The notes under the pieces were generated by a model. The model ran no database searches and was not told where the DNA came from. It was given only the letters and a program-made list of their open reading frames with translations. Both the position numbers and the translations under genes were made by a program. Below are positions 62,801 through 64,000 of a DNA stretch of 64,000 bases, piece after piece. Origin of the DNA: Glandiceps talaboti (taxonomy: Eukaryota > Hemichordata > Enteropneusta > Spengelidae); assembly GCF_964340395.1 (NCBI RefSeq), contig NC_135550.1:28579176-28643175 (forward strand), written 5' to 3'. Within the stretch, counting starts at the first letter, position 1. The number at the start of each line of letters is the position of its first letter.

Positions 62801-63906
62801 GGGAACAAATTGAGTTGATCATGCTCATTTGTTGCAGTTTATTCCACTCTATCTAATAATCTTTAGTGGTGACAGTCTCTGATAATCAGTTTGACTGGTC
62901 ATGAATGGATGCATATCATAACATGTACATTGACAGCTATAGCCAAGCAAATGGCATAGGAGAGATAGAAATATTGTCAGTGTATAATAATGTTCCAAAT
63001 GCATTAAAAATTTTCTGTCGAAACTGTTGATATTATGTCACCAAACAATTTGCTTTCAGCACATTCCTTCTAAAATTAAATTCTGGTGTGAAATGGCAAA
63101 TGTAGCCACCAACTTTGAAAGTTGATAGCTTGGGTCACGACCTGAAGGCACATTTATAAGAGCCAGTCTTGGTCAATTTTGCTTTAGGGTAAATGCATAT
63201 AATTTGATGTGACCTTGTGACCCAGTGTGAAATCAATAACAAGGATGGTGATGGGGGAGCAGTCCAGTTGTATGTTGAATATTTATTATTATAATGTTAG
63301 TTATAGGTAGTCTCAAAATTCACTTGAAATGTTAGAAATGTAGAGTTAGTTAATCATATGGTGTTGTATAAAAATATAATATTTGTTATTTTACAGGCCA
63401 TGCATGGAGAAATATGTGTAGGTGCTATAGTATGTAAACTGGATGTTCACAAGAAGATGGCCAAAAGAGGATATATAGCAATGTTGGCTGTAGATGAAAA
63501 TTATAGACGACAAAAGATAGGTAAGTTGTCTTTGGAGTCAACTATTTCTAATAAAGTACATCCACATTTCACTTTGTGTGGCTATCAGTGTCACATATGT
63601 TACAGTTACCCTTACAATTGCCAATATGTAAGCCACTAGCAAAACACATCGGATTAAAACTCTTGCCAAGCTATTTGCCAAATAAATGTATTGATTCACA
63701 AGGTTATCATCAGGACATTGTGTGTGTGTTGGAGATAGATACATTGTAAACATGGTTATGTATATTGTTATAACATTGATGTAAGTAAAAGACAATATTT
63801 GGATACATTTGTTGACTATGTATATATTGATGTAATATTCTATTTGATAGGCTCTAAATTGGTGAGGAAGGCTATTTATGCAATGGTAGAAGGCAACTGT
63901 GATGAG
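59883..63906 (+). CDS. NAA30: NAA30, catalytic subunit of N-terminal acetyltransferase C (partial, 3' end missing)
   Basis: GNAT-fold enzyme that acetylates nascent chains starting Met-Leu/Ile/Phe/Trp on ribosomes, with NAA35 and NAA38. Exons: 59883-60548, 63397-63520, 63851-63906; the frame continues past the window with a donor GTAGGT at 63907. The first 185 residues are an acidic, Ser-rich disordered extension like that of animal NAA30. The GNAT domain begins near ISYVGYESE and contains [20 protein letters not shown] and [12 protein letters not shown]. Exon 2 has the core strands [12 protein letters not shown] and [10 protein letters not shown], and exon 3 has [13 protein letters not shown]. 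The CoA-binding loop reads RRQKIG where human has RRNGIG. The C-terminal strands and helices lie beyond 64000. Confidence 0.95.
62464..62513. repeat. Short perfect hairpin in NAA30 intron 1
   Basis: TACCCACTCACTGTCT and its exact inverse, separated by a short AT-rich loop. The stem of 16 bp is too short for a typical microRNA precursor and is probably a repeat remnant. Confidence 0.5.
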
Positions 63907-64000
63907 GTAGGTACAAGTTTTAAAAAATCTTGAAAGAACATCAATAGTAGGTATTCAATTCTTGATAGTAAGAACAGTTTTTTTTTGTGATGTAAATGTT

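Overview
This is eukaryotic DNA from an invertebrate animal, AT-rich, with many short introns bounded by GT/AG and a heavy load of small repeats. Five protein-coding genes can be assembled exon by exon with phases that agree: an ADF/cofilin gene (minus, 6.7-11.8 kb), a WDR81 orthologue (minus, 17.9-41.5 kb, 26 coding exons, 1993 aa), a short Jagged/Serrate-type Notch ligand (plus, 44.7-55.8 kb, 19 coding exons, 847 aa), COA6 (minus, 57.0-58.6 kb, 82 aa), and the 5' part of NAA30 (plus, from 59.9 kb, running off the right edge). WDR81, a DSL ligand with a VWC domain and NAA30 place it in the animals. AT-rich codon use and intron sizes of roughly 0.3-1 kb suit a marine invertebrate such as a hemichordate, echinoderm or lophotrochozoan. 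I cannot name the species or phylum from sequence alone.

Layout. 1-6.7 kb: intergenic DNA with a 1.3 kb repeat element that has a hairpin terminus and a degenerate tandem core, then the probable cofilin 3'UTR. 6.7-11.8 kb: cofilin, whose 3.9 kb first intron holds a 1.9 kb inverted-repeat-bounded element with three smaller palindromes inside it. 11.8-17.9 kb: a gene desert rich in foldback (MITE-like) insertions, three with clear target-site duplications, plus a 33-bp minisatellite. 17.9-41.5 kb: WDR81, with intronic minisatellites, two tRNA-derived SINEs, a LINE tail, a giant (TC)n tract at one splice acceptor and a stray partial copy of its own BEACH exon. 41.5-44.7 kb: divergent WDR81/Jagged intergenic region with a 44-bp tandem repeat and a TATA box followed at once by a consensus CSL/Su(H) site. 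44.7-56.8 kb: the Notch ligand, with a 5'-truncated LINE in intron 4. 57-58.6 kb: COA6. 58.6-59.9 kb: divergent COA6/NAA30 intergenic region. 59.9 kb to the end: NAA30.

The genes do not form one pathway. Cofilin severs actin, WDR81 acts in endosome and autophagy traffic, the Jagged-like protein is a Notch ligand, COA6 serves complex IV assembly, and NAA30 is the NatC catalytic subunit. I saw no new multi-gene system. The most notable items are the compact Jagged with endocytic, PI3K-type and PDZ-type motifs in its tail and a CSL site at its core promoter; the self-duplication inside WDR81; and the set of foldback elements, one of which has its empty target site preserved in a nearby paralogous copy. 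All gene calls are by eye, from family knowledge and splice-phase bookkeeping, without database searches.
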